In this document: positions 27,032-37,478 of the stretch, piece by piece
Layout: every line of letters starts with the position of its first letter
Numbering within the stretch: the first letter of the stretch is position 1
From: Candidatus Zixiibacteriota bacterium
GTDB taxonomy: Bacteria > Zixibacteria > MSB-5A5 > GN15 > FEB-12
Length of the DNA: 64,000 nucleotides
Reading direction: 5' to 3'
Assembly (NCBI GenBank): GCA_035380245.1
Contig: DAOSXA010000001.1
Location: forward strand, 278,755 to 342,754
Notes under the pieces: model-generated
Told to the model about the DNA's origin: nothing
The model's input: only the letters and a program-made list of their open reading frames with translations
The model's database searches: none
Position numbers and translations under genes: made by a program

Positions 27032-27123
27032 TTACCGGAAGCCGAAAACCGCTTGCGCCGTTGCCATTCTCACCCATATTGTGCCTCGGTATAAGTTTTT
27101 TTAGCAATTATAAGGAGAATACC

Positions 27124-27552
27124 GTGGCTGTAGTAAAAGAGGGCGATAAGGTTCGCATCCATTATGAAGGCAAGATGGAAGACGGCACTGTGTTCGACAC
27201 CACCTATGCCCGGGGACCGCTCGAGCTTCAAATCGGGGAACACAAAACGATAATGGGACTCGAGGACGGTCTGATTGGAATGGAAGTCGGAACCAGGAAA
27301 ACGATCGTGGTGACTCCGATGAAAGGCTTCGGTCCCTGGACCCGCAACAACATCATGCAGATCAATAAGTCCGATATTCCGGCAACGATCAAACCGCACC
27401 TCGGCCAGCGCCTTCAAATCCCGATGGAAGGGGGTAAGGTGGCCCAGGTTACGGTAACCAAGGTTGGTGATACGCGAATCGAGGTCGACGGCAACCATCC
27501 TTTGGCGGGCAAAACGCTGACCTTCGAGGTAGAACTGATGGGGATTCTTTAG
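27124..27552 (+). CDS. FKBP-type peptidyl-prolyl isomerase (SlyD-like)
   Basis: The 142-residue protein has the SlyD-type split FKBP fold: VRIHYEGKMEDGTVFDTTY, then PLELQIGEHKTIMGLEDGL, and the closing NHPLAGKTLTFEVELMGI. An insert-in-flap chaperone domain spans about 66-118. The metal-binding His-rich tail of E. coli SlyD is absent. It should speed prolyl isomerisation and act as a folding helper in the cytoplasm. GTG 27124 is the start because AAGGAG (27112-27117) sits 6 nt upstream; a start at 27061 would add an unrelated hydrophobic stretch. Confidence 0.9.
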   Translation: MAVVKEGDKVRIHYEGKMEDGTVFDTTYARGPLELQIGEHKTIMGLEDGLIGMEVGTRKTIVVTPMKGFGPWTRNNIMQINKSDIPATIKPHLGQRLQIPMEGGKVAQVTVTKVGDTRIEVDGNHPLAGKTLTFEVELMGIL

Positions 27553-27696
27553 GTTCTTCACTGACTTAAAAATCCGATTGCGATTTGCCCTCGATTGATT
27601 ATTTTGCAGCCCGTAGCATGAGTTGAGAATGAGCAATCCGGACTGAAAGCCCTCCGGGTGGATTTCCGGATATTATAAACCGTTTAGGAGGAAGCA

Positions 27697-28149
27697 ATGA
27701 AGCTGGATTCAGTCGATGCCGTCCTCGATTATGCGATCGAGAAAGAGGAGGACGCCGCCCGTTTCTATACTGACCTGGCCGGCAAAATGAAACACGAACA
27801 CATGAAGGCGATATTCCGCGACTTTGCCGAGGAAGAGAAGCGTCACAAGGCCAAGCTCCAGGGTGTCAAGGAAGGCAAGATCTTGATGAAATCCGAGAAG
27901 AAAGTAATGGATCTCAAGATCGGTGATCATTTGGTAGAGGTAGATCTTGATGCCGGCCTGGACTATCAGCAGGCATTAATCGTGGCAATGAAATCCGAAA
28001 AAGCCGCCTACAAGCTGTACACCGATTTAGCTTCCGCCGCCGAGGACGATGGCATTCGCAACTTGTTCCTCAGCCTGGCTCAAGAAGAGGCCAAGCACAA
28101 GCTGCGCTTCGAGATTGAATACGACGACGTCATTCTGACGGAAAACTAA
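27697..28149 (+). CDS. Ferritin-like/rubrerythrin-type diiron protein
   Basis: The 150-residue four-helix protein has two duplicated helix pairs with carboxylate and His ligands: EKEEDAARFY and FAEEEKRHKAKL in the first half, MKSEKAAYKLY and LAQEEAKHKLRFE in the second. No rubredoxin-type Cys4 site is present, so it is an erythrin/rubrerythrin-core protein, usually linked to peroxide or iron handling. ATG 27697 follows AGGAGG. ATCCGGA (27636-27642) and TCCGGAT (27665-27671) form an inverted repeat just upstream and could be an operator or hairpin. A terminator follows. Confidence 0.87.
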   Translation: MKLDSVDAVLDYAIEKEEDAARFYTDLAGKMKHEHMKAIFRDFAEEEKRHKAKLQGVKEGKILMKSEKKVMDLKIGDHLVEVDLDAGLDYQQALIVAMKSEKAAYKLYTDLASAAEDDGIRNLFLSLAQEEAKHKLRFEIEYDDVILTEN

Positions 28150-28173
28150 TACCAATAGCGATAAACAGGTATG

Positions 28174-28202
28174 ACCGCGCTTTTACAGGCGCGGTTTTTT
28201 AT
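28174..28202 (+). terminator. Rho-independent terminator after the ferritin-like gene
   Basis: ACCGCGC (28174-28180) pairs with GCGCGGT (28189-28195), followed by a T-run. Confidence 0.88.
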
Positions 28203-28218
28203 TGGATGTGATTTCCGT

Positions 28219-29646
28219 TTAGGTAAAGGATTCAGTTGAAGAGGAACGTTTATGCCAGGCGGCCGAAAGACCGAATAGCATTGCCATGATATATCCATCC
28301 TGCCCCCAGGTCCAGGAGCGCATATAGAGAATTGTCACGGCATAGACAAATAGTCCGATAAAAAGAGCTGCCGACAACTGGATCGAGTCACGTCCCGAAG
28401 CTCTGAAAAAATCCCGATAGCTCCGACTCATGCCGCGCCAGGCCAACCACAGGAGTGAAGCACCACCGAATATACCCGTCTCCGCAAGATATTGTAAGAT
28501 GACGTTGTGTGTCGACATACCGCGAATATAATACCAAACCGGATTCATGCGCACTTCGGTAATCACTTGATCAACTATACGAAAATTACCAATGCCTATT
28601 CCCATAAGCGGATGAGCTATAAATGCCTTTATTGCTGTAGTCCACAGAACAATCCGCAATGCAACCGTCCCCTCGGGATCGATCGTCAAAGAATTCACAA
28701 ATTCCTTTACCCGTCCCAACGCACCCGCGAAGAGTGATTGCTGATAAATCGTGAATATCCCTATGACGGCTACTAGCGGCACCAACATTTTAACTGTGCG
28801 GACAATTCCTCTTCCCGGTCCTTCAAGACGCTCCTTTCGGATTGCAACAAATAACAGAACCGGAACAGCTATTGCCACTGCCAGCATAGGCGCCCGTGAC
28901 TGAGTTGCAAATATCCCGAGACCGATGATAAAACAAGCCAAACCGGAATAAATCTTCTGTCTGGCAGAGTCAGACCAAACCATCCAGGTGGCCGCCATGG
29001 GCAATGCGGTCATTGACATTGCTTCAAAAGACAACCAGGCTATTCCCCAAATTCTTTTCTGCCCAGCGAACCTTACGAATTCAACACAGTTGATCGCTGC
29101 CAGTACCGTAACCAGACCGAGATACCAAAGCAGCACCCGTCGGGGACCAACCTGGACCGATATGCGATATCCAACCCGAAATGCCATATAGATAGTGAGT
29201 ATCCGTACTGCCGGCGTGAGACTCATCGAAAAACTCCGGGCTCCCAAGATGGAGAGGTATGTAAAAAACATCAACGATAGAAGCGGAAAATCGAAACTGG
29301 TCCGGTCAATCTCGGTTTCTCCTCTAAGAAGATAGTCCAGTATTACAGCAATAAACGACACCATAAAGAGAGCATCTGAAGGCAACACTGCAAAAGGACC
29401 TACCTGAACAGCAGCATAGATTGAAATAGCGAATAAATGCAGGGCATAACTATATCTCGGATTAACGAGAAGAAACACCAACAGCAATCCCCCAATGTAA
29501 GCGCAGGCTGCCATTGGAAGAAAATCACCGACAATCAACACAAGCGGAGATAGAAGAAGCACACCCCAGAGACAATGGCGGGCATTGTCCGAAGCCGGCC
29601 AGAGCGGCACGGCAATGAGGTTACGGCTTGACGGCATGAGGTTCAT
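28219..29646 (-). CDS. O-antigen ligase/polymerase family membrane protein
   Basis: The 475-residue polytopic protein has about a dozen membrane helices and the features of the WaaL/Wzy family. ATQSRAP lies in the middle, and a large external loop contains HPLMGIGIGNF and STHNVILQYLAETGIFG. Such enzymes join or polymerise O-antigen, teichuronic or exopolysaccharide units at the outer face of the inner membrane. ATG 29646 is the first start; a second Met is at codon 4. It closes a minus-strand run of envelope genes, 76 bp after the DUF5686 gene. Confidence 0.85.
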   Translation of the reverse strand: MNLMPSSRNLIAVPLWPASDNARHCLWGVLLLSPLVLIVGDFLPMAACAYIGGLLLVFLLVNPRYSYALHLFAISIYAAVQVGPFAVLPSDALFMVSFIAVILDYLLRGETEIDRTSFDFPLLSLMFFTYLSILGARSFSMSLTPAVRILTIYMAFRVGYRISVQVGPRRVLLWYLGLVTVLAAINCVEFVRFAGQKRIWGIAWLSFEAMSMTALPMAATWMVWSDSARQKIYSGLACFIIGLGIFATQSRAPMLAVAIAVPVLLFVAIRKERLEGPGRGIVRTVKMLVPLVAVIGIFTIYQQSLFAGALGRVKEFVNSLTIDPEGTVALRIVLWTTAIKAFIAHPLMGIGIGNFRIVDQVITEVRMNPVWYYIRGMSTHNVILQYLAETGIFGGASLLWLAWRGMSRSYRDFFRASGRDSIQLSAALFIGLFVYAVTILYMRSWTWGQDGYIMAMLFGLSAAWHKRSSSTESFT

Positions 29647-29722
29647 GGCTCAAAGATAGTCAACCCATGTATACGAGCAAGTCCTAACCTTAGAGAAATA
29701 AATAGAAACCAGGATCAGCCGC

Positions 29723-32077
29723 TTAGTCACCAAACAAATCCAGATCGAAACCAATGTTGAAATCGGCAGTATTGTAGTCCGAAAGCTGCCAGGTTAACAG
29801 CATTTTCAAGCCGAGCGGAGGGATACGACCGATCGAGAAACCAACCTCGGTGTAGGCTTTGGGAGCGGTCAGCACCAGGTCATCTCCCGGCTGGACAGGA
29901 TTGTTCTCAAGATCGCTCCAGAACGCTCCGGCATAAACGGAAAGTGAAAACGGCAACCGCTTGAAACCGGGAATGCCACTTTTCCGAAAAGGAACATTCC
30001 CGAAATCATGCTGCAGGGCGATCAGTCCCATCCGGCTGCCGACGAAATTGTTATAGTCGAGGGTGTTCAGATGAAGCCGGTTCGAGAACATGATATCGTT
30101 AAAATCGACCGTGAAGTATTTCTGCGGAGGAAGCGAACGATCTGAAAGACCTCCGGCCAGATAGAGCCGAGTGATTCCCAGACCTAACAGCGTGCGGGAA
30201 TGCATGAAAGAGGCCTCATAGCGGACGAAATCGAAATCATTGTCGATCAAATCGGGAGAAGCATATTCGGCCTCGATCCGGGCATAAGTACGCGGGATCT
30301 GGTCGAGTCGCGCTTCTCGCCGCTTTAACTTCATAATCGGTCGGGAGTCATACTCCACGAAAGCATCAAACGACCGCAAGTGGCCATCGGCTATAACCGG
30401 ATTATGTCGCGCCGGTTCATCACCGAAAACACTGTAGTCTTCAGTTTTATCAAGGCTGTATTGGCGAACATGGTTATAGCCCGCACCGAGGGTGATCGGC
30501 TTGAAAACACGCATCGAAGCACCGATCCGAAAACCTTCCTCACCAAAATAATCAAACGGGTCAGCCTCGAGCATAAGAGCCACGAAGGTCGGGTTGTAGT
30601 GCTCGGTAGTGATCAGGCTTTGTCGTCCGACTACCTGGTTGAGGTATGTTGCCCAAAAACGGACGGGATGACTTCGCCCGAACCGATTGGAAATCACGGA
30701 CCGGAACTGCCATTTCTCCAAGCCAAAAGAGTACCCTCCGGTCATTGATAAATCCGTCTTTAACGGTTTGAAATAATAACCCAAAGGGAGACCGACATAA
30801 GCCCCCTCGACCCGGTTGAAACGAAACAGATCCTTGTTGATTAAAGCCGACGCCGTAAGAGCCAGTGTTGTTCGAAGGAGCGTCTTACCGATCGGTTTCG
30901 GAGCACTGGCAAGAGAGTCCTGATAACGATAACCGCGATCTTCGAGCGGAGTTAACGGTACCATTTGTCCGTCAGCCCAGGTTATGGAATCGACATCATC
31001 GGCTGTCTCGGCTACCTCGATAGCGAAATCGAACAAACCCCGAATTATCTCCGGATGAAGATCGTACTCATGCAACGCCGCTTTATAATCGAACGAAAGC
31101 TTCGGAATTCCGGGAATGGGAAGATTTAATTCACCCGATAGTCCAATCTCAATCGGCAACCAGTATTCCCCCTCGAACTCGGCAAAGACCTGCGTATAAC
31201 GCACGTCGTGCACGTACGTCAACTCTACCCCTTTGGACATACCGACGTCCACCCCCACCACGGAGAAAGTGGAATCGACAATGTCAACAGTCCCGACGAA
31301 AAGCCGATCGTTGGGATTTTTGGGCTCGATTTCAATGTGGAACACCCGTCGATTATCGAACATGAGGGTGTCCAGAAGGTAATAATTATAATAATCGAGG
31401 GCATCTTCAGCGGTTGGAGAAACGATCTCGTTCGTGCCGATTTCTATGCGGTTCTCGTTGAAATTCAGGATTTCACCGACCGACAGAAGATTCCCCTCCG
31501 GACCGATGTTGGCTGTCTGTTTACGGGCGACAATCACTTCGTTGTACTTATCCGGGTACTCCCAGGTACAATCGACCTGTGACTCGGCGATTAAAATAAC
31601 GTTGCAGGAGTCGTCTTTCTCGACATCGCGGAAAACAACCTTGGTGTAGGCATCACAAGAAAATTTCTGAATCCGGCGAAGAATGTCTCCCTTGCGTTTA
31701 ATGGCCTCCACAATAATCTGCTGAGCCGGATCGTAGGCTTTGTCGAAAACTCTGATGCCGGAGATTTCGATCAACGAAGGCCTCAGGCTGAAATCAATCA
31801 CCTGAGCGGAGTCCGTCAGAACTACCTCGGTCCGCTCCGAATAATGAGTGATATGGCTGACCTTGATGCGATAGGTTCCCTCCGGCAGGCGAAGACGGAA
31901 CTCCCCCTGATCGTTGGTGGGCATGGCATAACCGGTGCCTTCAATGCGAACGGTAGCAGCCACGATCGGTTCTCCGGTTTCCAAGTCCGTAACCTGTCCG
32001 GATAAAACAGTAGCGGCGGTGCGTCCGGAAAACAACAAGAGGACCAACCACAAGATTACCGATAGCAATTTTTGCAA
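29723..32077 (-). CDS. DUF5686-type outer-membrane protein with carboxypeptidase-regulatory-like domain
   Basis: The 784-residue protein has a signal peptide (MQKLLSVILWLVLLLFSGRT) and a CarboxypepD_reg-like domain at about 25-95 (LSGQVTDLETGEPIVAATVR). A long region follows that matches the DUF5686 family of FCB bacteria, and the C-terminal half is likely beta-barrel, ending FNIGFDLDLFG. The family is associated with the outer membrane; its role is unknown. The start is TTG 32077 with GGGG 8 nt upstream. The O-antigen ligase gene follows. Confidence 0.8.
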   Translation of the reverse strand: MQKLLSVILWLVLLLFSGRTAATVLSGQVTDLETGEPIVAATVRIEGTGYAMPTNDQGEFRLRLPEGTYRIKVSHITHYSERTEVVLTDSAQVIDFSLRPSLIEISGIRVFDKAYDPAQQIIVEAIKRKGDILRRIQKFSCDAYTKVVFRDVEKDDSCNVILIAESQVDCTWEYPDKYNEVIVARKQTANIGPEGNLLSVGEILNFNENRIEIGTNEIVSPTAEDALDYYNYYLLDTLMFDNRRVFHIEIEPKNPNDRLFVGTVDIVDSTFSVVGVDVGMSKGVELTYVHDVRYTQVFAEFEGEYWLPIEIGLSGELNLPIPGIPKLSFDYKAALHEYDLHPEIIRGLFDFAIEVAETADDVDSITWADGQMVPLTPLEDRGYRYQDSLASAPKPIGKTLLRTTLALTASALINKDLFRFNRVEGAYVGLPLGYYFKPLKTDLSMTGGYSFGLEKWQFRSVISNRFGRSHPVRFWATYLNQVVGRQSLITTEHYNPTFVALMLEADPFDYFGEEGFRIGASMRVFKPITLGAGYNHVRQYSLDKTEDYSVFGDEPARHNPVIADGHLRSFDAFVEYDSRPIMKLKRREARLDQIPRTYARIEAEYASPDLIDNDFDFVRYEASFMHSRTLLGLGITRLYLAGGLSDRSLPPQKYFTVDFNDIMFSNRLHLNTLDYNNFVGSRMGLIALQHDFGNVPFRKSGIPGFKRLPFSLSVYAGAFWSDLENNPVQPGDDLVLTAPKAYTEVGFSIGRIPPLGLKMLLTWQLSDYNTADFNIGFDLDLFGD

Positions 32078-32306
32078 TATATTGACCCCACGTTCCAGGT
32101 TCGTTCAGATAACCGCTTTTACGGTCTTTGCTACGGTATTGTTCCCCTTTAACTACGCCAACAAAAAAAGTAGTCCCTGCGAATCCGATGAAAAGATGGA
32201 TCACATAAAACCATCCATGGAATTGGAACGATTATTCGTCGTAAAATGATGATCGTTTCGTTTTCGTGGGGAGTTGGCTATCCGAAGTCACATCGGTTAT
32301 AACGAT

Positions 32307-34823
32307 TTATTTGAGGATGACCAGTTTCCCGATCTGGGTGCCGTAATCCGACTCCACCGTCCAATAATAAAGCCCACTGACAATCGCTTGCACGTTGCGT
32401 GAAATGAGATCCCATTCCTCGACTGTACGGGTTCCGGACCATGCCGGTTCATCATGCTCGATTTGCTTGATCAGGTCACCATCGAGAGAGAAGACTTTAA
32501 TTGTACAGCGGGGCGGCAGATTAGCGAAATAAATCCGTCGGGCGCGCTCGGTAGAGGTGTAGTCTCCTCGGTTTTCGAGACCCCGTTGCGCATAATTGGC
32601 ATCTACTCGATACGGATTCGGATAAACGAAGGCTTTGAGGTCGGTGTAGGCATCATCACCCTGGCCAATGGCAAATACCTCGACCATGTTCAGCTCCGGA
32701 TTCGATTCCAGCGGATCCAGTGATTTGGGCGGGTGGCCGAAATCGAACGCGGTCACCGACACGAACCAGGGGACGGTCGTTTGCAAGTCCTTGATAACGA
32801 ATTCGTACTCGTAATATCGCAGTCGCCCTTCCTCGTCAACATCACTGGTATCCAGAACGGCATCAGGATAGAGTTTGTGGATACCATCGGGATCGGATAG
32901 ATCGGACATATTGTAATCGACCGGTTCGAAATAATATAGATAGCCGTCGTATTTAAACGGATCAGTGCGAGTATAGGCGGTTGGATTAAAATCTTCACCG
33001 AAGGCCTCTCGTAATTCCACCAGTGACAGAGGCAACGAAACCAGTACGTATTTATCGCGCACTTCATCCCATTTAAGAACGTTGAAGTCTTCGGCATCCC
33101 ACGACGACAGCAGGGAGACATCGGTTGCCGAAGCGGACCGTCCGATGTAAACACGGTATCCTTCGAAATCCTGCACGAAAGAGAGTGGATCGTAATAGGT
33201 CTCGGTTAAATAACCGTTCCAGCGTATAGTGATTTCACCGTCACGCGGTATCACGCGAACTTCCGGAGGCGGCGGCGCCTGAGCCCCTCTGAAATCCGGC
33301 ACACCGTCACCCTCATAATAAACTTTTACAGTGTCACCGGTGAAAGACTCCTCGCGCAACACATAGCTGCCGGAATCACCGTCGAGATCAGTATCAACCC
33401 CGGGGTTGTCGTAAATCAGTTTGGCCCATCGTATATTGGTGATGAGATCGGTCCAGTCGAGCTGATCCATGAACGGCTGGGGATTAAGCGTATCGAAAGT
33501 GTAATAAAAAGCTGAGCGATTATAATGGACATCATCACCGATTGATAGAACCACCGTCAAGACTCGTCCATCACCCGGATACAGATCGAACGGTCCGAAC
33601 GAAGTCAGCATTTTAGGATAAAGTCCCTTGGCATACACTCCGGCATTGTCGGGCGGCGGCAACCATCCATAACGGCTGTGGTCGACGGCCATCTCATAGG
33701 TACAATAGTCGATCTCGCTCCGGGACAACATATCATATTTGTCCTTGTCGCTTCGCGGCTGGCCCAGTTCCCCCTGGTACAGGCGAAGGGGGTGCTCCAC
33801 CGAACCATATTGACGCGGCCCCCAATTCATGTCACCTTCCCAGGGATGACACCACCAGTTAAAATTGTTCCTTGACCAAAAACCGGGGGCATGAAGCGGC
33901 GCTATCGAAAAAGCAGCGGCGGTGCGAATCAAATCCCACGGCAATGAAAACGAATTGCCGTCATTATCGATGCAATAAATAGCCTGCATTAATTCGTCAC
34001 CAACCTCTTCGAATTCAGACGGCCAGGAATAAATGTACCCGGCGATGTCGTCACTAGGCGGAGAGGGAACTTCGGAGCGATGGAAGTTGCAGCCGTTATA
34101 CTGAATCCCGGCCCAGGCATCCAGGATCGTATCACTACCGATATTCTCGATAGCATAGTTAACGATGATAAAATCAGCCGCATAATTGGCCGACCAGGAA
34201 TATGAGGTCTGTGTTACCTTCAAACCCATCGGCCGATGCCGACGACGATCATATTCATTATCCGGCACCCACCAGACACCCTCAAAGGTATCACAATAGG
34301 TTGCCTCGAACTCCATTTCAGCTTTGGCGTCTTCATCATAATATGAGGAAGTGGGGAGATTCGAGCGAACCTGCATCGCTCCGATAGGATATTCATCGGG
34401 CCAGAATTCAACCGGCAGAATCCATTGATATTGTTTCGTCTCCGAGTCCAGTGTGACACTGACGAGGGTGTCGCGACCAACTACTCCGCCGATCCACAGC
34501 GCCGCCGTATAACCGTGTTGTTTGCGACTGTAACGGGGATAATAAAAAGATGGGGCCACCTTATTATAGTCGTCGAGCCGTAGCCCATAGACATCCCCAA
34601 TGATTCCGTTGCTGTGGATTACCGTCCAGAGCATACCATTACGGTGAATCCCGTAAGTAACACCGGGGTATACCGACGTCTGATTCAGAGCCGGTGCCGG
34701 ATCGTATTTCATGGGTACAAGACCGGTGATTGTCTCTTCAGACTCGGCCAAAGGAATCGACCAAGCAAGAAACATCACCAAAGCCAGACATATTAAAACC
34801 CGCCCACGTCCAGACCGAGTCAT
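32307..34823 (-). CDS. Large secreted protein with T9SS-type C-terminal domain (paralogue 1)
   Basis: The 838-residue exoprotein has a signal peptide (GRVLICLALVMFLAWSIPLA). Its long body has conserved blocks such as PSFYYPRYSRKQHG, IGGVVGRDTLVS and YEGDGVPDFRGAQAPP. It ends with a FlgD-Ig/T9SS-type sorting domain: YPNPYRV, FANLPPRCTIKVFSLDGDL and a terminal IGKLVILK. It is closely related to the protein at 34918-37350, 94 nt upstream on the same strand. ATG 34823 is chosen because AAGGA lies 8 nt upstream; a GTG at 34844 is less likely. Fibronectin-like segments (PPPPEVRVIPRDGEITIRW) are visible. The function is unknown; a secreted surface or matrix component is inferred. Confidence 0.8.
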   Translation of the reverse strand: MTRSGRGRVLICLALVMFLAWSIPLAESEETITGLVPMKYDPAPALNQTSVYPGVTYGIHRNGMLWTVIHSNGIIGDVYGLRLDDYNKVAPSFYYPRYSRKQHGYTAALWIGGVVGRDTLVSVTLDSETKQYQWILPVEFWPDEYPIGAMQVRSNLPTSSYYDEDAKAEMEFEATYCDTFEGVWWVPDNEYDRRRHRPMGLKVTQTSYSWSANYAADFIIVNYAIENIGSDTILDAWAGIQYNGCNFHRSEVPSPPSDDIAGYIYSWPSEFEEVGDELMQAIYCIDNDGNSFSLPWDLIRTAAAFSIAPLHAPGFWSRNNFNWWCHPWEGDMNWGPRQYGSVEHPLRLYQGELGQPRSDKDKYDMLSRSEIDYCTYEMAVDHSRYGWLPPPDNAGVYAKGLYPKMLTSFGPFDLYPGDGRVLTVVLSIGDDVHYNRSAFYYTFDTLNPQPFMDQLDWTDLITNIRWAKLIYDNPGVDTDLDGDSGSYVLREESFTGDTVKVYYEGDGVPDFRGAQAPPPPEVRVIPRDGEITIRWNGYLTETYYDPLSFVQDFEGYRVYIGRSASATDVSLLSSWDAEDFNVLKWDEVRDKYVLVSLPLSLVELREAFGEDFNPTAYTRTDPFKYDGYLYYFEPVDYNMSDLSDPDGIHKLYPDAVLDTSDVDEEGRLRYYEYEFVIKDLQTTVPWFVSVTAFDFGHPPKSLDPLESNPELNMVEVFAIGQGDDAYTDLKAFVYPNPYRVDANYAQRGLENRGDYTSTERARRIYFANLPPRCTIKVFSLDGDLIKQIEHDEPAWSGTRTVEEWDLISRNVQAIVSGLYYWTVESDYGTQIGKLVILK

Positions 34824-34917
34824 TTGCGCAGTCCTTCGCAGCACTTCATACCTACATACACGACGATATTAGCCGGTGATTCTTACACCGTCAAGACAGT
34901 GGTCAGGACCCTGGATC

Positions 34918-37350
34918 TTATTTAAGAACGACTAACTTCCCCATTTGCGTTCCGTAGTCCGATTCCACTACCCAAATATACAAACCCGTTACAATTGCTT
35001 CGCGATTACGGCTGACCAAATCGAACCGGTGGGTTGAACCCACCCCGCTGGTCTCCAGCTCGTCGTGTTCCATCCGCTTGATTAAATCACCATCTATCGA
35101 GTAAATACTAATGGTGCACTTATTCGGCAGATTGGCAAAATATACATTACGAGCTTTATCCGGACCGGTCTCATCCAGACGGTTCTCAAAACCATCCGCA
35201 TAATAGCCGTCATCGATCCGATACGGGTTGGGATAAACATACACATTCAGTCTCCCGTTGTCCAGCACCCCCTCACCCTGATTCTGAGCGAAAATCTTGA
35301 TATAGGATCGCTCTATGGATGATTCCATCGGTTCCAGTGAACGTCCGGGATGACCGAAATCGAAGGCCGTTACCGCTACCCAGTAAGGTACCGTCGGTAA
35401 AAGGTTATCTATTACATATTCCCATTCGTAAAAGCGAATTCGACCCTCTTCGTCGCGGTCGGCGGTATCCAGTACTGCCTCGGGATATATTTTATGAATC
35501 TCATGGAGATTGGTTATATCGGACACATTGTAATCGATTTTCTCGAAATAATAATGTTCCCCATCATACACAAGGGGATATCCATACGAATAAGATAAAG
35601 GCTGAAGATCCTCCCCAAAAATACCTCGCAGGGAATCAACCGTATAAGCCGTGCCTATCGCCTCATAGATCTTGCGAGCATCATTCCATTTATACAGCTT
35701 GTAATCTTCCGAATCGTACGACGACAGCATCACCGCCTCTTCTTCCATATCGGACCGGGCAATATAGACACGATATCCCTCGAAATCCTTGGTAAGGGTC
35801 ATCGGGTCGATAAAATTCTCGGTGTTCATCCCGTTCCAGCGAAGGGTAATTTTACCGGTCTCGGTTGAAATCCGGACATTGGGCGCCGGCGGTGCTGTGG
35901 CCCCACGGTAGTCGGGGACTCCATCCCCCTCATAGAAAATCCGCACAGTATCCTTGACCACCGGATCAAGATAATAAAAGGCTTTTCCGGAATCGCCGTC
36001 GTTGTCGGTGTCTATGCCGGGATTATCATAAACCACTTTAGCCCAGCGGACGTTGTTGACCAGGTTATCGAGCTTGAGATACTCCTCGAACGGATATGGA
36101 TTGAAAACATCGAACAGCTCGTCGTAAGCTTCCTTATTGGTATGAATCCCCTCACCTATGGAAATCACGAAAGTTATGGTGTCTCCCTGATGCGGTAACA
36201 AGATGAAAGGGCCAAAAGATGTCACATATTGTGGTTCGTGGCCATAGGCAATGCGCTGAGAGGCCCGATTGGGCGGCAGCCAACCATCGTTAGAATGATT
36301 GATAGCCGACTCGATACCGTTGTAATCCAGTTCCGGCTTGGACATCAGATAGTATTTGTTGCGATCGGATAGAGGCATACCCAGCCCACCGAAAAACGAT
36401 CTGAACGGGTATAAATCAGTGTCCGCCTTTCGTGGTCCCCAGTTGAAATTCGTTCCGTACTGATTGTTCCACCAGTTGAAGTTATTGCGGAAACATCCAT
36501 GGGGCAGGTGTAAAGGTGCTACCCCGAAAGTATGAGTACAACTGTTAATCAAGTCCCAGTCGAATTGGACCACCTTGCCGTCCTTATCGAATACATAGGC
36601 AGCTCGGATCAGTTCATCACCCAGCTCTTCATACTCGTATGGGACGCTGTAGACATATCCCTCGAGGTCATCGGGGATAGGATAAGGCAATTCACCACGA
36701 TTCCAGACTGTTCCATGATAATAAATCCCCGCCCAGCAGGAATGAATCGTGTCGTCGGACAAATTCAACAGAGCGTAATCGACAATAATAAAATCCTCAG
36801 CGTACGAAGGCGACCAGGCATAGGTTGTCTGAGTTACAGCAACATTCAGCGGGCGGTGACTACGGGCATCATAGCTGTTGTACGGGACAAAGCTCTGATA
36901 TTGAAAAGTGTCCGTATAGACAATCGAAAACTGCTCCTCGGCGCTGGCATATTCATTGTAGTAATCAGAACTGGGATCGATCGATTGTACCTCGATCTGA
37001 CCGAATGTTCCTTCATCGGGAAAGAACTCCATCTGGCCCAGTTCATCGATCACCGTACTGACTAGAGTATCGCGCCCGACTACCCCCCCTAGCCATAGGC
37101 CGATATAATCTCCGTAAGAAGTCCGGCTGTAACGGGGATAATAAAAAGAAGGACCGATTTTGTTCAGGTAAGGAAGCGGATAGCTGTTGATATTGCCTAT
37201 GACGCCGTTGTTGTTTACAACCGTCCAGAGCTTGCCGACCATGTGCGTTTCATGATCCCAATCGGGACGACGATCAAATTGACTAAACGCTACGGCCGCC
37301 ATGCTGCCCCAGAGCAGCATAAGAAGAATAGCAAAGCGAAATTTCTTCAA
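34918..37350 (-). CDS. Large secreted protein with T9SS-type C-terminal domain (paralogue 2)
   Basis: This 810-residue protein is a paralogue of the one that follows it. It shares PSFYYPRYSR, LGGVVGRDTLVS, YEGDGVPDYRGATAPP, YPNPYRI, FANLPNKCTISIYSIDGDL and a terminal GKLVVLK. The signal peptide is LKKFRFAILLMLLWGSMAAVA. I place the start at TTG 37350, where AGGACTGC sits just upstream, as before the paralogue. The frame extends to 37437, but that longer N-terminus is not signal-like. A tandem duplication is likely. The C-terminal domain suggests type IX export and surface attachment. Confidence 0.78.
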   Translation of the reverse strand: MKKFRFAILLMLLWGSMAAVAFSQFDRRPDWDHETHMVGKLWTVVNNNGVIGNINSYPLPYLNKIGPSFYYPRYSRTSYGDYIGLWLGGVVGRDTLVSTVIDELGQMEFFPDEGTFGQIEVQSIDPSSDYYNEYASAEEQFSIVYTDTFQYQSFVPYNSYDARSHRPLNVAVTQTTYAWSPSYAEDFIIVDYALLNLSDDTIHSCWAGIYYHGTVWNRGELPYPIPDDLEGYVYSVPYEYEELGDELIRAAYVFDKDGKVVQFDWDLINSCTHTFGVAPLHLPHGCFRNNFNWWNNQYGTNFNWGPRKADTDLYPFRSFFGGLGMPLSDRNKYYLMSKPELDYNGIESAINHSNDGWLPPNRASQRIAYGHEPQYVTSFGPFILLPHQGDTITFVISIGEGIHTNKEAYDELFDVFNPYPFEEYLKLDNLVNNVRWAKVVYDNPGIDTDNDGDSGKAFYYLDPVVKDTVRIFYEGDGVPDYRGATAPPAPNVRISTETGKITLRWNGMNTENFIDPMTLTKDFEGYRVYIARSDMEEEAVMLSSYDSEDYKLYKWNDARKIYEAIGTAYTVDSLRGIFGEDLQPLSYSYGYPLVYDGEHYYFEKIDYNVSDITNLHEIHKIYPEAVLDTADRDEEGRIRFYEWEYVIDNLLPTVPYWVAVTAFDFGHPGRSLEPMESSIERSYIKIFAQNQGEGVLDNGRLNVYVYPNPYRIDDGYYADGFENRLDETGPDKARNVYFANLPNKCTISIYSIDGDLIKRMEHDELETSGVGSTHRFDLVSRNREAIVTGLYIWVVESDYGTQMGKLVVLK

Positions 37351-37478
37351 AGCAGTCCTATCGTATTCTCCCGGCAAGCCCACAACTGCCGGCCAATATA
37401 CCAAGAAACGGCCAAGCCGCAAAGCCAATAGTGCCAAACGTCCATGAATCTCCCCGACAAGTTTGTATCATAGATATG

